This document shows, piece by piece, positions 1 through 6,867 of a stretch of DNA of 14,032 nucleotides. The notes beneath the pieces were generated by a model. That model made no database searches, had not been told where the DNA came from, and was given only the letters and a program-made list of their open reading frames with translations. Each line of letters opens with the position of its first letter. The first letter of the stretch is position 1. A program made the position numbers and the translations under genes. Source of the DNA: HGM04593 sp045588345 (GTDB taxonomy: Bacteria; Bacteroidota; Bacteroidia; Bacteroidales; Bacteroidaceae); contig JAZNDZ010000051.1 in NCBI GenBank assembly GCA_045588345.1, positions 1-14,032 of the forward strand. Direction: 5' to 3'.

Positions 1-615
1 AATGAATGCGTGGAAACATTGGCCAAGCATTATCCCAATAACCGTGCAAATGCTTTCCTGGATTGGTTTACATATAGCGACAATACTATCGACGGACAAA
101 GCAAAAAGAAAGCCTACACCTTGATGCAAAGCAATTTGGTGGATATGGAAGAGGTGGGTACAGTAAAAAGCCTCCAACAGATTCACGCCTACCTGTTTGG
201 TGGCCTTTACGACTTTGCCGGACAGATACGAACCAAAACCATCAGTAAGGGCAACTTTACTTTCTGCCTGGCACAATATCTGGACAATGCCTTGCAGCAG
301 ATAGAACAGATGCCGCAAAACACGTTCGATGAAATTGTCGATAAGTATGTGGAAATGAATGTGGCGCATCCTTTTATGGAAGGCAACGGACGAAGCACCC
401 GCATTTGGCTCGACTTGATTTTGAAGAAACAATTAGGCCTGTGTGTGGATTGGAGCCGCATTGGGAAGAACGATTACCTCAACGCCATGATTGTTAGCCA
501 TACCGATAGTAGTGGCATCCGTTCGTTGCTGCGAGGTGCCCTGACCGATAAAATCAACGACCGCGAAACCTTTATGAAAGGCATAGACTATTCGTATTAC
601 TATGAACAAGAATAG
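1..615 (+). CDS. Class III Fic (AMPylase-fold) protein, 5' end cut by window
   Basis: Fic enzymes transfer AMP or other nucleotide moieties to hydroxyl side chains of target proteins in the cytoplasm. The canonical motif HPFMEGNGRSTR is complete (catalytic His120 to Arg131, counting from the GTG at 10). The body, from the 'GTVKSLQQIHAYLFGGLYDFAGQIR' region onward, strongly resembles the Neisseria meningitidis class III Fic group, whose described targets are GyrB and ParE. The C-terminus carries SYYYEQ (Ser195 to Glu199), matching the class III inhibitory motif (S/T)xxxE(G/N) except for Gln at the last place, and the protein ends two residues after that Glu. The frame is open back to base 1 with no ATG, so the gene probably starts before the window; the GTG at 10 is a weak alternative. 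It is followed by a gene-free region, with no antitoxin-like gene directly downstream. The family assignment is firm; the target is inferred. Confidence 0.9.
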   Translation, partial: NECVETLAKHYPNNRANAFLDWFTYSDNTIDGQSKKKAYTLMQSNLVDMEEVGTVKSLQQIHAYLFGGLYDFAGQIRTKTISKGNFTFCLAQYLDNALQQIEQMPQNTFDEIVDKYVEMNVAHPFMEGNGRSTRIWLDLILKKQLGLCVDWSRIGKNDYLNAMIVSHTDSSGIRSLLRGALTDKINDRETFMKGIDYSYYYEQE

Positions 616-760
616 AGTATGTTCCGCGTCAGTGTCAAACCATTTCCCACCACCACATCGCCATCCCGCCACAGGGCTGCTAATCCCTAATAGCTACACG
701 CTAATCACTAAAAAAATTTGACTTAACACAAAATTTATCTTCTGTTAAGGCTAGACAAGA
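616..760. other. Intergenic stretch after fic, no gene seen
   Basis: This is the first part of a gene-free gap of about 500 bases (616-1111). It holds no convincing ORF. The only structure is an inverted repeat, CTTAACA (722-728) with TGTTAAG (743-749), separated by 14 AT-rich bases. It has no T-run behind it, so it does not look like an intrinsic terminator. Confidence 0.5.
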
Positions 761-786
761 GTTTACAGTATTTACAGTTTACAGTT
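761..786 (+). repeat. TTTACAG array 1 (forward)
   Basis: Three TTTACAG heptamers at 762, 771 and 778 form a 26-base unit. It is repeated exactly in inverted orientation at 918-943 and exactly in direct orientation at 13842-13867, and with two changes at 1011-1036. The clustering is iteron-like or operator-like. The function is unknown. Confidence 0.85.
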
Positions 787-844
787 TATTTTCCGCGCTA
801 TCATCCATCCCCCGAAGCGAAATAGTGTATTGTAAAGATATTTC

Positions 845-868
845 ATTATATATATTTATATATATAAT
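845..868. repeat. AT-only palindrome at the centre of the inverted arrays
   Basis: A perfect 10-base stem (845-854 with 859-868) and a 4-base loop, made only of A and T. Its centre (about 856) lies within a few bases of the midpoint of the two inverted TTTACAG arrays (about 852). This is consistent with an easily melted or cruciform-forming element, but that role is inferred. Confidence 0.7.
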
Positions 869-917
869 AATTCGGGTTCATCTTTATTTTAGGGAAAAAG
901 TAGGGGTGCAAAAAAAT

Positions 918-943
918 AACTGTAAACTGTAAATACTGTAAAC
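918..943 (-). repeat. TTTACAG array 2 (inverted)
   Basis: This is the exact reverse complement of array 1 over 26 bases. Arrays 1 and 2 form a perfect inverted repeat spanning 183 bases, with 131 bases between the arms. No target-site duplication is visible outside the arms. Confidence 0.85.
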
Positions 944-1010
944 ACACCAAAACGAAAATTTAAAAACTATTTTACAACATCCATCTATAAAACCCCTAAT
1001 CGACAACCAA

Positions 1011-1036
1011 GTTTACAGATTTTACAGTTTACAGTT
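1011..1036 (+). repeat. TTTACAG array 3 (forward), upstream of the RhuM-Fic promoter
   Basis: It matches array 1 with two adjacent differences (AT for TA). The match to the copy before the P5-like gene extends further: 1011-1046 and 13842-13877 agree at 34 of 36 bases, including an ATGC that is the P5 start codon in the second copy. The array ends about 21 bases upstream of the -33 box, where an operator could sit. Confidence 0.8.
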
Positions 1037-1110
1037 AAAAATATGCATACCCCACACTTGCATTTCCCAAAAAGAATACTTTACTTTGTAAAATCTTAAG
1101 AATAACATCT
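1033..1110 (+). repeat. 78-base promoter-containing direct repeat, copy 1
   Basis: 1033-1110 and 2345-2422 are identical at 73 of 78 bases (differences at 1043, 1068, 1098, 1100 and 1108). Both copies contain the same promoter boxes and end just before an ATG (1112 and 2423). Copy 1 lies upstream of the RhuM-Fic gene. Confidence 0.9.
1058..1088 (+). promoter_or_regulatory. Bacteroidota-type promoter for RhuM-Fic gene
   Basis: A -33 TTG (1058-1060) and a -7 box TTACTTTG (1081-1088, one base off TAnnTTTG) are separated by 20 bases, the spacing expected for the Bacteroidota housekeeping sigma factor. Transcription would start about 15-20 bases before the ATG at 1112. Confidence 0.65.
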
Positions 1111-1111
1111 T

Positions 1112-2107
1112 ATGAATATAAACGACAAAATAATCATCTATCAAACCGAAGACGGACAGACAAAGGTGGATGTCCGCATGGAGAATGACACGGTGTGGCT
1201 TACACAAGCGCAGATGGCAGAACTGTTTCAGACAGACAGAACCTCTATTGTGCGACACATCAGCAATATCTATAAAGTAGAGGAATTAGATCGTGAGTCA
1301 ACCTGTGCAAAAATTGCACAAGTTCAAGTTGAAGGAAAGAGAACCGTTTCCCGACAAATACCGTATTTCAACCTCGATATGATTATCTCCGTAGGCTATC
1401 GTGTAAATGCAAAACGCGGTGTGCAATTCCGTCGATGGGCAAACAAGGTTTTGAAAGAGTATCTTGTGAAAGGCTATGCCGTGAACGACCGCCTCCGTCG
1501 CGACCAGTTAGGCGAACTTCGACAATTGGTACAAGTGGTAGGGCGCACACTTCAATGTCAAGATGTAACAGCCACGACCGATGGGCAAGCCTTGTTCGAT
1601 GTAGTGGTGGATTATACCTATGCCCTAGACACCCTCGACAATTACGATTACGAGCGTCTCTCCATCGAGCAAACCACAGCACCCGAAGCCCCCTTCCGTG
1701 CTACCTACGAGAATGCCATGGCCGAAATTCGTCGCCTGCACAATAAGTTTGGTGGTAGTCAGTGGTTTGGCAACGAGAAAGATGATTCTTTTAAGAGTAG
1801 TATTGGACAAATCTATCAAACTTTTGGAGGCGAAGAACTCTACCCATCGGTAGAAGAAAAAGCCGCTATGCTTCTCTATCTGGTCACCAAGAACCATTCG
1901 TTCAGCGATGGTAACAAGCGTATAGCCGCTACGTTATTCCTTTGGTTCTTGAACAACAACGGTATCCTTTACCGCCCCGATGGCACCAAACGCATTGCCG
2001 ATAACACCCTTGTGGCCCTCACGTTGATGATTGCCGAAAGTCGCACCGAGGAGAAAGATGTAATGGTGAAAGTGGTGGTGAATTTGATAAACCAGCGGAA
2101 TGAATAA
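1112..2107 (+). CDS. RhuM-type virulence protein fused to Fic/Doc domain
   Basis: 331 residues. The N-terminal part (about 1-150) is of the RhuM/virulence-protein type: a helix-turn-helix-like 'WLTQAQMAELFQTDRTSI' segment, then a conserved 'YFNLDMIISVGYRVNAKRGVQFRRWA' block typical of RhuM and related phage-derived regulators. The C-terminal part (about 195-331) is a Fic/Doc fold with HSFSDGNKR (His262 to Arg270). Lys where Fic enzymes have Gly (GNK rather than GNG) is the Doc version, which in phage P1 Doc goes with kinase activity on EF-Tu. This domain pairing is a known fusion, widespread in gut bacteria, with no established function. A promoter of Bacteroidota type sits just upstream. Together with the Fic gene upstream, the window has two Fic-fold enzymes of different classes within 1.1 kb. 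Confidence 0.88.
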   Translation: MNINDKIIIYQTEDGQTKVDVRMENDTVWLTQAQMAELFQTDRTSIVRHISNIYKVEELDRESTCAKIAQVQVEGKRTVSRQIPYFNLDMIISVGYRVNAKRGVQFRRWANKVLKEYLVKGYAVNDRLRRDQLGELRQLVQVVGRTLQCQDVTATTDGQALFDVVVDYTYALDTLDNYDYERLSIEQTTAPEAPFRATYENAMAEIRRLHNKFGGSQWFGNEKDDSFKSSIGQIYQTFGGEELYPSVEEKAAMLLYLVTKNHSFSDGNKRIAATLFLWFLNNNGILYRPDGTKRIADNTLVALTLMIAESRTEEKDVMVKVVVNLINQRNE

Positions 2108-2159
2108 GCAGTTGGGCAGCATAGGGTTTAGGATTTAAAATACAAAAATAGTAAGTGAT

Positions 2160-2417
2160 ATGGAATTGTCTGAATGTTTAAATATCTTGTTATCGGTAGT
2201 TGCTATTATCATAGCGATATGGTCGTCGCATAGCACATCGAAGAAGGCAAACGAGCAGATTGCAGAGCTAAAGCAACTTTCGAAGTTGCAGATAGAAACC
2301 TCTATTAAGCAAGTGGAGGTGGAAATCCAAAAGATGATGGCGGAAGTTAAAAATCTGCATACCCCACACTTGCATTTCCGAAAAAGAATACTTTACTTTG
2401 TAAAATCTTTAAAATAA
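2160..2417 (+). CDS. Small membrane-anchored coiled-coil protein
   Basis: 85 residues. One hydrophobic helix near the N-terminus (about residues 7-22, LNILLSVVAIIIAIW) is followed by a polar, heptad-like segment (about 29-66) rich in Lys, Glu and Gln, which suggests a short coiled coil on one side of the membrane. Similar small anchors occur next to accessory genes in Bacteroidota; I do not recognise a named family. The last about 23 codons lie inside a copy of the promoter repeat (2345-2422), so the natural C-terminus may have been replaced by repeat-encoded residues. No clear Shine-Dalgarno is present; the ATG lies 52 bases after the preceding stop. Confidence 0.6.
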   Translation: MELSECLNILLSVVAIIIAIWSSHSTSKKANEQIAELKQLSKLQIETSIKQVEVEIQKMMAEVKNLHTPHLHFRKRILYFVKSLK

Positions 2418-2422
2418 CAGCT
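2345..2422 (+). repeat. 78-base promoter-containing direct repeat, copy 2
   Basis: Second copy of the repeat at 1033-1110 (73 of 78 bases identical). Here it both encodes the C-terminus of the 85-residue membrane protein and carries an intact promoter that fires towards the ATG at 2423. Confidence 0.9.
2370..2400 (+). promoter_or_regulatory. Bacteroidota-type promoter, duplicated copy
   Basis: -33 TTG (2370-2372), 20 bases, -7 TTACTTTG (2393-2400), identical boxes and spacing to the promoter at 1058-1088. It lies within the end of the upstream coding region and would produce a leader of about 15-20 bases before the ATG at 2423. Confidence 0.6.
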
Positions 2423-2491
2423 ATGAAATGTATAAGTAAGGTAACGAATATTTACAAAATGGGGGGGGGTAAAATTACACCGTTCAGGTAG
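2423..2491 (+). CDS. 22-codon ORF with a G9 tract
   Basis: It starts with ATG at the same place relative to the duplicated promoter as the RhuM-Fic gene does. It is interrupted by nine consecutive G (2461-2469) and stops 22 bases later. Loss of one G or gain of two would join it in frame to the lipoprotein-like ORF that ends at 2756. It may therefore be the out-of-frame 5' end of that gene rather than a gene of its own. Expression is not shown. Confidence 0.3.
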   Translation: MKCISKVTNIYKMGGGKITPFR

Positions 2492-2521
2492 CGAATGCAC
2501 CCACCTAAATACCTATAAATC

Positions 2522-2566
2522 AAAGCGGACAACTGCGCAACATCTTGCGTTGTTGTTCGCTTTTTT
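2522..2566 (+). terminator. Strong rho-independent terminator hairpin
   Basis: 17 positions of 2522-2538 pair with 2547-2563 with one mismatch and two G-U pairs, around an 8-base loop, followed directly by T to 2566. It would stop transcripts from the promoter at 2370-2400. It overlaps the putative signal-peptide codons of the next ORF, so the region cannot easily be both a terminator and the 5' end of an expressed gene, unless it acts as an attenuator. Confidence 0.75.
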
Positions 2567-2756
2567 AGTACCCTTAACCTCCCTGTTTTTCGCTTGTGTC
2601 AACGACATCCCCGGCTACAACGAAGCCGACGACTATAGCACCCGTCACAACAACGACACCACCGCCCGCGACTCCATCGGCGGCTTTCCCTCCGACATCA
2701 ATCCTTGGGGAGATGGCGGCGAATTAGGTACCGATACCATATATAGAATCAAATAG
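2550..2756 (+). pseudogene. Small lipoprotein-like ORF lacking a good start
   Basis: From the TTG at 2550 the product is 68 residues: a hydrophobic stretch, LLFAFLVPLTSLFFAC, ending in a plausible lipobox cysteine, then a short acidic, Asn/Asp-rich tail. Upstream in the same frame a basic stretch (KSKRTTAQH, 2517-2543) would make a normal signal-peptide n-region, but no ATG, GTG or TTG precedes it before the stop at 2442-2444. The only nearby ATG (2423) is in another frame, separated by the G9 tract. The likely readings are a gene switched off by a frameshift at G9, a remnant that lost its start, or TTG initiation. Exported-lipoprotein character is inferred from the signal only; the function is unknown. 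Confidence 0.45.
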
Positions 2757-2763
2757 ACTAGTA

Positions 2764-2770
2764 GGGAGGA
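2764..2770 (+). promoter_or_regulatory. Unusually strong Shine-Dalgarno sequence
   Basis: GGGAGGA lies 7 bases before the ATG at 2778. Bacteroidota genes, including the others in this window, generally lack such a site. It fixes the start of the methyltransferase gene and hints that the gene came from a lineage that uses Shine-Dalgarno initiation. Confidence 0.7.
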
Positions 2771-2777
2771 ACTTATT

Positions 2778-5090
2778 ATGGGTAATTTTACAAACGAAAA
2801 ACAAGGACAGGATAATTTCTATTTAATATATTTGCCAAGAATTGACAAATCATTAACTAGTGACCAAATTCTTAACGATTATTCTGATGGAGTTGTAAGA
2901 GGAAATATTTTAGAATTTAAGCTACAAATATCAAATCTTAATAGTACTTTATTTCAAGCGATAAAATATTTATCCGTTATGAGAATAAAGGGGAAGCCTG
3001 TTCCTAAAAATATTTTGCTTGTTTCTTTGAATGATGACAAATGCTATAGATATGATAGCGGTGATTATTTGAATGATATACAAAAGGTTTATATTGGTGG
3101 AGCAAGCACAAATAACAAGTCGTTTGTCGGAAATCCGCCATTAGAAACCATAGATTTGTCTTCACAATTTGGGCAGGAGAGAATAATAACACTTTTACGC
3201 GAAGATAAATATTCAAAAATTGATATTGATGTTAATTGTATTGTTGGTTGGGCAGAACATTTTTATCGTATAAATAAATCTTTAAAAGTTCGAAAAGAAG
3301 ATTTTATTGGTGATGCCTCAGGACTTCATTCTACGATAGGTGAGATACGCCAACCTAACGTATTCAAAGATTACATAAATCCATATAAAGGTGCAAGTAA
3401 TGAAGAGTTTGGTTATCTTATGGACAAGTTAAATGATAATTTAGTGAAGAAAAATCTTGGAACTTATTACACTCATGAAACTTATGCAGAAAAATCATTA
3501 GAACTTGTGCGTAAAGCAATAAAACGTGTACCTGAAGGAAACGATTACATTATACTCGATAGATGTGCAGGAACAGGAAATCTTGAATTAAAATTAACAG
3601 ACGAAGAACTTTCTCACACAATAGTCTCAACAATAGAATATTATGAATATCGGGTTCTCGTTGAACGACTTGGGCACAAGGTTAGGCACATAATACCACC
3701 TATTGAGACAATAAATACGTTTAATAAAGGTTTGGTTTTTGGTGCAGATGCGCTTACGCAAGAATATGTTGAAAATCCTATTATTAAGCAGTATCTTGAC
3801 AATGAAAATTGTACAATTATTTTGTTTGAAAATCCACCCTATGCAGATACAACTTCAACAGAACATCAAAAAGTAAAGAAAGCTAAAGAATCTTCTGCAT
3901 GGAAAAAAAGTTATGTTACCCAAGAAATGAAAAAAGACGTAAAAGGAACAGCACTAAACGATTTGGGTAATGTATTTATATGGTCTGCTTTTAAATTTTA
4001 CTTGCGACAAAATACGGATAGTTATATTGTATATTCTCCGGTCAAATATTGGAAGGCACAACATTTAATTAATAAAAGATTTATGGGAGGATTCGCTTTC
4101 AATAGAAGACATTTTCACTTAAATATTAATGCTTGTGTATCGTGCATCTATTGGAGTAATGAGGACGATAATATAAATGAATTTAATTTGAATGCGTTTG
4201 ATATTGAGATAAAGGCCGATAACAATACTAAAACTGAAAGAATTATTGAATGTGGTAATTTGGCAATAAAACGAATATATGAAAAATTTAGCAAACGCTA
4301 TTATGACAAACGTGCATTAACGACTGTGGAAGATAATGGCATCTTAGTAGGAAAAGATGGCAAAGAATGTTTGGGTGATAGAAAAATCGCACAAAAACCA
4401 TATTTTTCGCCAGACATGTGTGGATATATGGTTTGTCATAGTTCGGGATTTGATAATCCTGATAATATGTCAAGTTTACTTGTAGCAGGGCGATTTGACG
4501 GACACGGCTTTTATGTCCGCAAAGATAATTATCTTGAAAAACTACCTATGTTTGCAGCAAGCAGATACGTCATCTATAATCGTGATTGGACTGAACGTGC
4601 AAGAATTATGAAATCCGCTGATGGTTATGTTAAGTTTGAACAAGATGTAAAAAATAATAAATGCAAAGACTTTTTGAATAAATGCTTACTATTTACTGTC
4701 CTTGAAACACAAAATCATTGTAGGGAATTTATAGGTAGTGATGGAAGAAAATATCGTAATCAGTTTACACTTGATACAACCAATGGTGATACCCTTGCTG
4801 CAATAGATTTATCCAAAATGAAAATGAATTCGAATGAACAAGTCATGATTGATATTTGGAATAATATATTGGCAGAAGCAAAGAAAACTAAAGAGTATGA
4901 TTCAAGATGGAACTATGGTTTATATCAGATAATCAACGAACTTGACACCACTTATGTTGATGCAAATGGTGACCATCAATATAACTATACGCAATTACAT
5001 ACTCATATAACGACACTGAAAACAAAGGTGAAAGAGTATTATTTAAAAGAGATAGTTCCGTATTTGTTTGAATATGAATTTTTAAAATAA
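2778..5090 (+). CDS. Single-chain restriction-modification-like enzyme: PD-(D/E)XK nuclease plus N6-adenine methyltransferase
   Basis: 770 residues. A nuclease-like N-terminus shows Asp37, the Glu46-x-Lys48 of 'ILEFKL', and Gln60-xxx-Tyr64 ('QAIKY'), the order of PD-(D/E)XK nucleases with the RecB-type QxxxY motif. The methyltransferase core follows: 'YYTHETYAEKSLE' (about 235), SAM-binding motif I DRCAGTGN (Asp261 to Asn268) and catalytic motif IV NPPY (Asn352 to Tyr355), the gamma-class N6-adenine pattern. The C-terminal about 300 residues probably hold target recognition. This order matches type IIG enzymes, though the protein is shorter than the usual 900-1100 residues. Codons are clearly more AT-rich than in the flanking genes, and with the strong Shine-Dalgarno this suggests separate acquisition. 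The next gene starts 118 bases on, so it is probably a separate unit. The methyltransferase is certain as a family; the nuclease is read from motifs only. Confidence 0.85.
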   Translation: MGNFTNEKQGQDNFYLIYLPRIDKSLTSDQILNDYSDGVVRGNILEFKLQISNLNSTLFQAIKYLSVMRIKGKPVPKNILLVSLNDDKCYRYDSGDYLNDIQKVYIGGASTNNKSFVGNPPLETIDLSSQFGQERIITLLREDKYSKIDIDVNCIVGWAEHFYRINKSLKVRKEDFIGDASGLHSTIGEIRQPNVFKDYINPYKGASNEEFGYLMDKLNDNLVKKNLGTYYTHETYAEKSLELVRKAIKRVPEGNDYIILDRCAGTGNLELKLTDEELSHTIVSTIEYYEYRVLVERLGHKVRHIIPPIETINTFNKGLVFGADALTQEYVENPIIKQYLDNENCTIILFENPPYADTTSTEHQKVKKAKESSAWKKSYVTQEMKKDVKGTALNDLGNVFIWSAFKFYLRQNTDSYIVYSPVKYWKAQHLINKRFMGGFAFNRRHFHLNINACVSCIYWSNEDDNINEFNLNAFDIEIKADNNTKTERIIECGNLAIKRIYEKFSKRYYDKRALTTVEDNGILVGKDGKECLGDRKIAQKPYFSPDMCGYMVCHSSGFDNPDNMSSLLVAGRFDGHGFYVRKDNYLEKLPMFAASRYVIYNRDWTERARIMKSADGYVKFEQDVKNNKCKDFLNKCLLFTVLETQNHCREFIGSDGRKYRNQFTLDTTNGDTLAAIDLSKMKMNSNEQVMIDIWNNILAEAKKTKEYDSRWNYGLYQIINELDTTYVDANGDHQYNYTQLHTHITTLKTKVKEYYLKEIVPYLFEYEFLK

Positions 5091-5208
5091 TTTGTTAGTG
5101 AAAGTTTGAATTATAGCGAATAGACTATCGAATTAATAGCATATGTAATATGTTTAGAATCTGCAACTTGATATGCAATGTTTATAATATAGCATTAATC
5201 CTAATACC

Positions 5209-6105
5209 ATGGCAAAATTTGAAATTTACACTTACCAGTTTCAACGTATCAAGAAATCGCCCCAAGGGGATTTGGACTTGAAGGATGTGCCTAAGTCGAA
5301 TTGTACCGATGAACAATGGGAGAAAAGGCAAGAATTGTTTGGCCAACTTTTCAAAAACAATGTGAAGTTGGAATTTAAGTCGAATAGAGCACCGTTGCTT
5401 CATGAAATAGTTTATGAAGAAAATGGTATTGTGGTGATGTATCTTGCCAACGAGAAGCTGAAGAATATAAACGGCAAGGACTTTAAGCCCAAACAAGTGA
5501 AAGATTATCCTTGGTGCTATGTGATTTTTGATAATAGAAAAGGCATTCAACGTATGCTTGTAAGTATCAATAAACATGCATGGCCAAGAACGGACATTCC
5601 CGCAAGAATTATCTATCGCACCTTCGACGAAATGATGAAAAAAGAGGGCATGCACTTCAGCCCAGGCGACAAACCTATCTACCCTAAACATGAGTTTTGG
5701 GATGTGGTGGAAAGTGCGCATCAGGGGGTGAATAGAGTTTTGTTTAAATTCCCTCCAACTAATTTAGGGCGATTGCTAAACTTGGCCGATAATATTGATG
5801 CCGTGCGCAAAGAAACGGGTGGCGCGATAAATGTGGATATGATTGCACCAAGGGGTGGCGTGCTCGAACTGGGTAAGGAGAATACGCAAACCGATGCAAT
5901 GGTAGGTCTTGGAGCAGCTACGGGTAATGAAATAAAGGTGTGGGTGAAAGGAGTTAGAACACCTCGTGTAATCGGTAGAGAATCTATCGTTGTGGAAATA
6001 CCGGATGCTATTTTGAATAAACTGAATAAAAAGGATTTATTCAACCAAGAGTTTGTGGATAAATTGGTGGTGGAACTGAACAATATTAAAACCGTTTACG
6101 CATAG
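5209..6105 (+). CDS. Unrecognised protein, first gene of the Zorya-like operon
   Basis: 298 residues, no signal peptide or membrane helix, so probably cytoplasmic. I do not recognise a family. The first 200 residues look like a mixed alpha/beta domain with several beta-rich stretches (about 60-85, 'LLHEIVYEENGIVVMYLAN', and 100-145, 'YPWCYVIFDNRKGIQRMLVSI'). The last about 100 residues ('TGNEIKVWVKGVRTPRVIG' onward) form a second beta-rich part with a helical end. No obvious nuclease, ATPase or binding motif is visible. It starts at an ATG after a 118-base AT-rich gap, in which I see no clear promoter boxes, and is followed after 3 bases by the next gene, so it is most likely the first gene of the six-gene unit. 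Its GC content matches the downstream genes rather than the upstream methyltransferase. A sensor or effector role for the ZorAB complex is only a guess. Confidence 0.8.
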   Translation: MAKFEIYTYQFQRIKKSPQGDLDLKDVPKSNCTDEQWEKRQELFGQLFKNNVKLEFKSNRAPLLHEIVYEENGIVVMYLANEKLKNINGKDFKPKQVKDYPWCYVIFDNRKGIQRMLVSINKHAWPRTDIPARIIYRTFDEMMKKEGMHFSPGDKPIYPKHEFWDVVESAHQGVNRVLFKFPPTNLGRLLNLADNIDAVRKETGGAINVDMIAPRGGVLELGKENTQTDAMVGLGAATGNEIKVWVKGVRTPRVIGRESIVVEIPDAILNKLNKKDLFNQEFVDKLVVELNNIKTVYA

Positions 6106-6108
6106 CAA

Positions 6109-6867
6109 ATGCTGACCAACGACGATAAAAAACTGATTAGACAAACGTATGGCAAGGATAACCTATTCAAAATGCTATACAAGGCTTTGTTTACACTAAA
6201 CGAAAATGAGCTTTCGCCCGAAGAGGTGTGGAACGAAGCACGAAAAGTAGTTGTTCAGATAGGCGAAACGGATGAATTGGCACGCGATATAGAGGTGCAA
6301 GCCGTGTATGCTGATTTGTGTAGGCAATATGGTGAAACGAGGAAAGCATGTGTAATGAAGATATTGCTTGCCGCATTCTTTATGCTATTGGATAAATATG
6401 ATTCGATAGATGGACATCCACATAAAGAGGTGTGTATCGAAATGAAGCGTCTGCTTAAAACATTGCCGGGCTTTGAAGAACTATACGAAAAGTGTAGAAC
6501 GGAGGAGGATAAATTGGAGGCTATGGGTTTGTTTATAGAGGTGGTGGATTACTTGGAACGTTTCATGGAGGAACCGATGAAAGAAGCGAGTGCGCATGAT
6601 GACGTTATTTATCGGATAATAGAAGTGGCTAAAAAGTTTGATGTGGATGCCATGAGGAATGTGGAAATGTTGTTGGCAAGAGTGAACGACCAAGCGGATC
6701 ATAAATTTCAAACGTTACTTGACGATTTCCGCCAAACCATTGATGAGAAGGTTGCCAATCAAAGCTTGCCCACTACGGTAAATACACAAGGCGGTCCGCT
6801 TATCATGGATAGCACGTTGCAAGCGGGGGTGGAGTTTAACGCACAAAAGAGCATTGAAGCAAAATGA
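6109..6867 (+). CDS. Unrecognised helical protein with C-terminal NTQGG motif
   Basis: 252 residues, soluble. Residues 1-215 are almost entirely predicted helix (Leu/Glu/Lys-rich, for example around 85-155 and 180-215), like an adaptor or scaffold domain. After a short linker comes a beta-prone, Gly/Asn/Gln-rich tail at about 224-243 containing NTQGG, then an Ile, a Thr-Leu pair and VEF. Nearly the same arrangement opens the next protein (its residues 8-29). The gene starts 3 bases after the previous stop and overlaps the next gene by 4 bases (ATGA), so translation is probably coupled. No known domain recognised. The tail could mediate homotypic or heterotypic assembly with its neighbour, but this is inference. 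Confidence 0.8.
   Translation: MLTNDDKKLIRQTYGKDNLFKMLYKALFTLNENELSPEEVWNEARKVVVQIGETDELARDIEVQAVYADLCRQYGETRKACVMKILLAAFFMLLDKYDSIDGHPHKEVCIEMKRLLKTLPGFEELYEKCRTEEDKLEAMGLFIEVVDYLERFMEEPMKEASAHDDVIYRIIEVAKKFDVDAMRNVEMLLARVNDQADHKFQTLLDDFRQTIDEKVANQSLPTTVNTQGGPLIMDSTLQAGVEFNAQKSIEAK

Noticed and set aside
10..615. GTG at 10 as the true start of the Fic gene
   Set aside because: The frame is open to base 1 and there is no sign of initiation around 10; truncation by the window edge is more likely.
761..943. A miniature inverted-repeat transposon (MITE)
   Set aside because: No target-site duplication outside the arms, and single arms occur at 1011 and 13842, which fits binding sites better than transposon ends.
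761..1036. A CRISPR array
   Set aside because: Repeats are short, partly inverted, unevenly spaced and made of heptamers; no cas genes in the window.
1043..1099. Mini-ORF beginning at the ATG of the repeat (MHTPHLHF...)
   Set aside because: It lies over the promoter boxes; its similarity to the end of the 85-residue protein is explained by the 78-base repeat, and it would be transcribed only from further upstream.
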